Assembly: GCA_963833505.1 (NCBI GenBank)
Contig: CAWHYG010000007.1
Span: forward strand, 62,001 to 126,000
Length of the DNA: 64,000 nucleotides
Reading direction: 5' to 3'
Source: CAWHYG01 sp963833505
GTDB taxonomy: Bacteria > Eisenbacteria > RBG-16-71-46 > CAIMUX01
Shown here piece after piece: positions 61,395 through 64,000 of the stretch (positions are counted from its first letter, which is position 1; every line of letters starts with the position of its first letter). The translations under genes were made by a program, and so were the position numbers. The notes beneath the pieces are model-generated. The model did no database searches. It saw only the letters and a program-made list of their open reading frames with translations, and had not been told where the DNA came from.

Positions 61395-63464
61395 TTACTC
61401 CGGGTGGCCCGTCGCGGCGATCAAACGGCGCACCAAGTCGGAGTCGGGGACGCCTCCGATCCGGCGCAGAAGGCGGACATCGGCCCACGCCGGTTCGAAC
61501 TGCCGGTTCCGGTAGCGGCACTCCGCCCGGAAGGCGATGGCCGGGGCCAGGCCGGGCCTCACGTCGAGGGCGCGGGTGAAATCGAGAATGGCCTCAGCGT
61601 ATCGGCCGAGGCGGGCGTACATGCGTCCGCGGCTGAAGTACGCCTGTGGATTCGCGGGTTGGAGAGCGATGGCGCGATCGAAGTCGCTCGCGGCTTGTCG
61701 GACCGAATCGAGCGCCGCGAAGGCGGAGCCGCGCCCGCTGTACGCTTCCGCATAATCGATGCGAAGCGCGACCGCGCGCGTGTAATCGGCGATGGCGAGG
61801 TCGGGGCGGTTCATCTCGAGATAGGAACCGGCCCGGTTGCACCAGGCGCCGGCGAATCCGGGCTCGAGCTCGAGGGCGCGGGTGAAGTCACGGACAGCTT
61901 CCGGGTACTGGTGGCCTGCCAGGTGGGCGGTGCCGCGATTGTTGTACGCATCCACATAGGTCGGATTCAGCCGGATGGCCCGTCCGTAATCGGCGATGGC
62001 GGCGTCCAGACTGTCAAGGGCCAGATGGGAATTGCCACGGTTGTAGCAGGCTTCGGCATGATCCGGCTTGAGCGCCAGGCTTCGGTCCAGAAGCAGAAGG
62101 GCTTCGGAGCACCGTCCCTGGTCGTTCAGAAGGACCGCAAGGTTGTTCATGGCCATCCAGGCGGACGGGTTCCCGGCGATCGAACGGCGCCAGAGAGTTT
62201 CCGCGTCCCGGTAGTTGCCCGCCTGTCTGAAGGTCAGGACGCCGAGAGCCGCCAACAGCGCGACCGCTCCGGCCGCCGCCTGAACCCTGGAGAACCGCAG
62301 CCGATGAACCGCGGCTGCGGCCGACGCCGCCCCGAGACAGATCAATCCCGCCGAGGCTTGGTACTGGAAGTGATCCGCCACGTAGGAGAAACGGAAAGGA
62401 TACACGTCGAAGAACCCGAGGGCTGGAATCAGCGTGACCGCGAAGAACAGACCGGCGGTCAAGGGACCGCGGCCGATCCGCCGGCGCTGCCGCCAGAGGA
62501 CGAAAAGCGCGCCGAGGTAGGCCGGAGTGAAGAGCCACTGCCACCAGACCCCCGGGTCGATCCGCCAGCGCGGGTATTCAAAGTCCAGCTTCGCCGGCCA
62601 GATAAGCTTGCCGGTGTAGAACCAGAGAGAGCGCCCGGCCAGAAGCAATCGCCCGATCGGACCGAGGCTCCACTCTTCGCCGAAGGCTCCGACATGGGAC
62701 TTCTCGAGCGCCACGGTGGCGGCTCCACCGCAGATGGCGAGCCCGATGAACGGAAGGAGAGGCAGAAGGTCCCGCCACGCGACGCGGCCTCGCTTCCACC
62801 ACAGAAGGAGCACGATCGCGACGGGCAGGGAACCGGCGACCGTCTTGCTCAGCAACGCGAGAGCGAAGCAGGCCAGCGACCATCCGTACCTACGGCGGCT
62901 TCCGGACGCGGCGCCCTCCTCTAGCGGGCGGAACTCCAGGTACGCCAGAAGCGACAGCAGGTAGAACAGCGCCGAGAGCAGGTTCTTGCGTTCGGTGACC
63001 CAGGCGACCGTCTCGGTCTGGACCGGGTGCACGGCGAAGACGGCGGCGGCCAGGAACGCGCCCGGCATCGACAGCCGCCGGAGCAGCTGCCACAGAAGAA
63101 TGGCAATGCCCGCGTGCAGGAGGATGTTGATGAGATGGTATCCGACCGGATCCATGCCCCACAGATGGTGCTCGATCCAGAATGAGGTGTGCACGAGCGG
63201 ATAGTATTGCGGTGTCGCCAGGGGATCGGTCCAGATCCGCCGGAGGCCGTTCAGATCGTGAAGCGTGGGATTCTCGGTCACGTAGTGATCGTCGTCCCAG
63301 ATCCAACCGGCGCGGAGCGCCGGAAGGTAGGCGAGAAGAGTCATGGCGGCGAGGGCCGCTGCGGGCAGCCATCTCGAACGCGATCGCCGCGCGTGCCCGC
63401 TCGAGATCGGCGCGCGCATCGGATCGATCCCGGCTTCCGGGCCTTTCCGCCCTTGCTTCGGCAT
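61395..63464 (-). CDS. TMTC-like GT-C membrane protein with TPR repeats
   Basis: 689 residues. The N-terminal ~430 are about ten membrane helices with the loop WDDDHYVTENPTL (the acidic pair typical of GT-C/O-mannosyltransferase proteins), AVFAVHPVQTETVAWVTERK and ALLSKT. The rest is six to seven TPR units (NRGNSHLALDSLDAAIADYG, NNRGTAHLAGHQYPEAVRDF, and so on). This matches the bacterial relatives of TMTC proteins; a periplasmic glycosyl transfer is expected, acceptor unknown. ATG 63464 follows AGGAAG. It differs from the GT-C genes at 5022 and 40072 by lacking their YIGNN motif. Confidence 0.88.
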   Translation of the reverse strand: MPKQGRKGPEAGIDPMRAPISSGHARRSRSRWLPAAALAAMTLLAYLPALRAGWIWDDDHYVTENPTLHDLNGLRRIWTDPLATPQYYPLVHTSFWIEHHLWGMDPVGYHLINILLHAGIAILLWQLLRRLSMPGAFLAAAVFAVHPVQTETVAWVTERKNLLSALFYLLSLLAYLEFRPLEEGAASGSRRRYGWSLACFALALLSKTVAGSLPVAIVLLLWWKRGRVAWRDLLPLLPFIGLAICGGAATVALEKSHVGAFGEEWSLGPIGRLLLAGRSLWFYTGKLIWPAKLDFEYPRWRIDPGVWWQWLFTPAYLGALFVLWRQRRRIGRGPLTAGLFFAVTLIPALGFFDVYPFRFSYVADHFQYQASAGLICLGAASAAAAVHRLRFSRVQAAAGAVALLAALGVLTFRQAGNYRDAETLWRRSIAGNPSAWMAMNNLAVLLNDQGRCSEALLLLDRSLALKPDHAEACYNRGNSHLALDSLDAAIADYGRAIRLNPTYVDAYNNRGTAHLAGHQYPEAVRDFTRALELEPGFAGAWCNRAGSYLEMNRPDLAIADYTRAVALRIDYAEAYSGRGSAFAALDSVRQAASDFDRAIALQPANPQAYFSRGRMYARLGRYAEAILDFTRALDVRPGLAPAIAFRAECRYRNRQFEPAWADVRLLRRIGGVPDSDLVRRLIAATGHPE

Positions 63465-63756
63465 ATCAGCTTCCTCGATGGGGCCCGGCCGTGCGGACGC
63501 CTCCGCAGCCTTCACCGACACCCGTCCGACCGTAGCGGAATGGTCTGCCCGCATCAATCCTCGGTCCCGGCCCGCATGGCTCATGAACCCCCTGCCGCGG
63601 CAGCGGATCTGCCCGCCATGACTGCCTTGCGCTTGCCCGCATGTCCTCCCGGTTTCGGCGGCGACCGGCGGATTTCACTCGGCCAAGAGGGTCATGCGCC
63701 CGGCCGTCGCAGCCTCTGTGGCGCCAGGCCGGGGAAAGAGTTCGTCCGTCTCCGGG

Positions 63757-64000
63757 ATGCCGGTGTACTCTCACTCCAAAAGCTGGGGTTCGTCGCCGTG
63801 GTCGCGTCGTTGCTGGGTCTGGCCGGAGCAGCGCAGGCGAAGATCTGGCAGATCAAGATCGTGGATTATGCGTACAGCCTGATTCCCTGGCCGTCGCAGC
63901 CGGCGATTCCGTTGATTGGATGAACGGTGGAACCATGCCGCATACGGTCACGAGAGGCGCGAACTGCACCGCGGACGGCGGCTTTGATTCAGGCACGATC
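63757..64000 (+). pseudogene. Cupredoxin (plastocyanin-like) precursor with two frameshifts, partial
   Basis: Read across two single-base gaps, the region encodes a normal cupredoxin start: MPVYSHSK, then KLGFVAVVASLLGLAGAAQA (signal peptide), KIWQIKIVDYAYS, then DSLAVAAGDSVDWMNGGTMP, HTVTRGANCTADGGFDSGTI to the window edge. Restoring one A in the AAAA at 63778-63781 and one C near 63877-63880 gives one frame. HTV contains the first copper His; the remaining Cys-His-Met ligands are beyond the window. Both lesions are at short homopolymers, so sequencing error near a contig end is as likely as real decay. Confidence 0.65.

Noticed and set aside
61257..62924. Plus-strand frame of 555 codons opposite the TMTC-like gene
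   Set aside because: Antisense to clear membrane helices and TPRs; it also begins before and runs through the terminator hairpin at 61295-61363.

Overview
The window is high-GC DNA that looks like one chromosomal stretch of an uncultured FCB-group bacterium, possibly Candidatus Eisenbacteria or a relative. That placement is inferred from gene content, not from a marker gene. It rests on six secreted-protein loci ending in a FlgD-like Ig / type IX-style sorting tail, several large FG-GAP/VCBS beta-propeller proteins, a GldF/GldG-type ABC system, and three membrane GT-C glycosyltransferases carrying TPR repeats. I saw no rRNA, tRNA, CRISPR array, phage or plasmid backbone.

Layout. 1-7.7 kb: 3' end of diaminopimelate decarboxylase, a TMEM175-type channel, a Ser/Thr kinase-ATPase-TPR regulator, a GT-C/TPR glycosyltransferase and a decayed GT39 gene. 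8.1-11.8 kb: polysaccharide deacetylase, GT4 glycosyltransferase and B12-binding radical SAM enzyme, apparently a surface glycan or lipid unit. 12.4-21.4 kb: two 1268-residue double-propeller paralogues flanking a BNR-like secreted protein. 21.4-24.2 kb: sedolisin (S53) lipoprotein, an acyltransferase fragment and a methyltransferase. 24.4-30.7 kb: a four-gene ABC/Gld-like operon behind a good promoter-like sequence; its third gene is a tandem duplication of a GldG-type unit. 31-40 kb: a 14-repeat VCBS propeller, a BNR propeller + MoaD-like pair, and a second 14-repeat VCBS/dockerin gene split by an IS256-family element with clear 8-bp target duplication. 40-45.6 kb: GT-C/TPR protein, porin remnant, sulfatase-like/TPR lipoprotein, nitroreductase. 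45.7-53.4 kb: L-rhamnose module with a GH106-like enzyme, RhaD, RhaB, RhaA, a 53-residue ORF and an SDR. 53.4-64 kb: PolX, CPBP protease, SagB-like nitroreductase, papain-family protease, YceI protein, TMTC-like GT-C/TPR protein and a frameshifted cupredoxin running off the end.

How it fits together. The lifestyle suggested is a heterotrophic surface or biofilm degrader: exported proteases, propeller proteins probably displayed through C-terminal sorting tails, a dockerin protein, and a pathway that frees L-rhamnose from polymers (GH106-like) and takes it through rhamnulose and rhamnulose-1-P to DHAP and lactaldehyde.

Two themes recur. First, gene decay: GT39 with an internal deletion, a cupin/surface-repeat chimera, an acyltransferase N-terminus, a porin C-terminus, the IS-split VCBS gene, and a cupredoxin with two apparent single-base losses. 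Second, short tandem repeats inserted in or beside ordinary genes; those inside coding regions have periods divisible by three.
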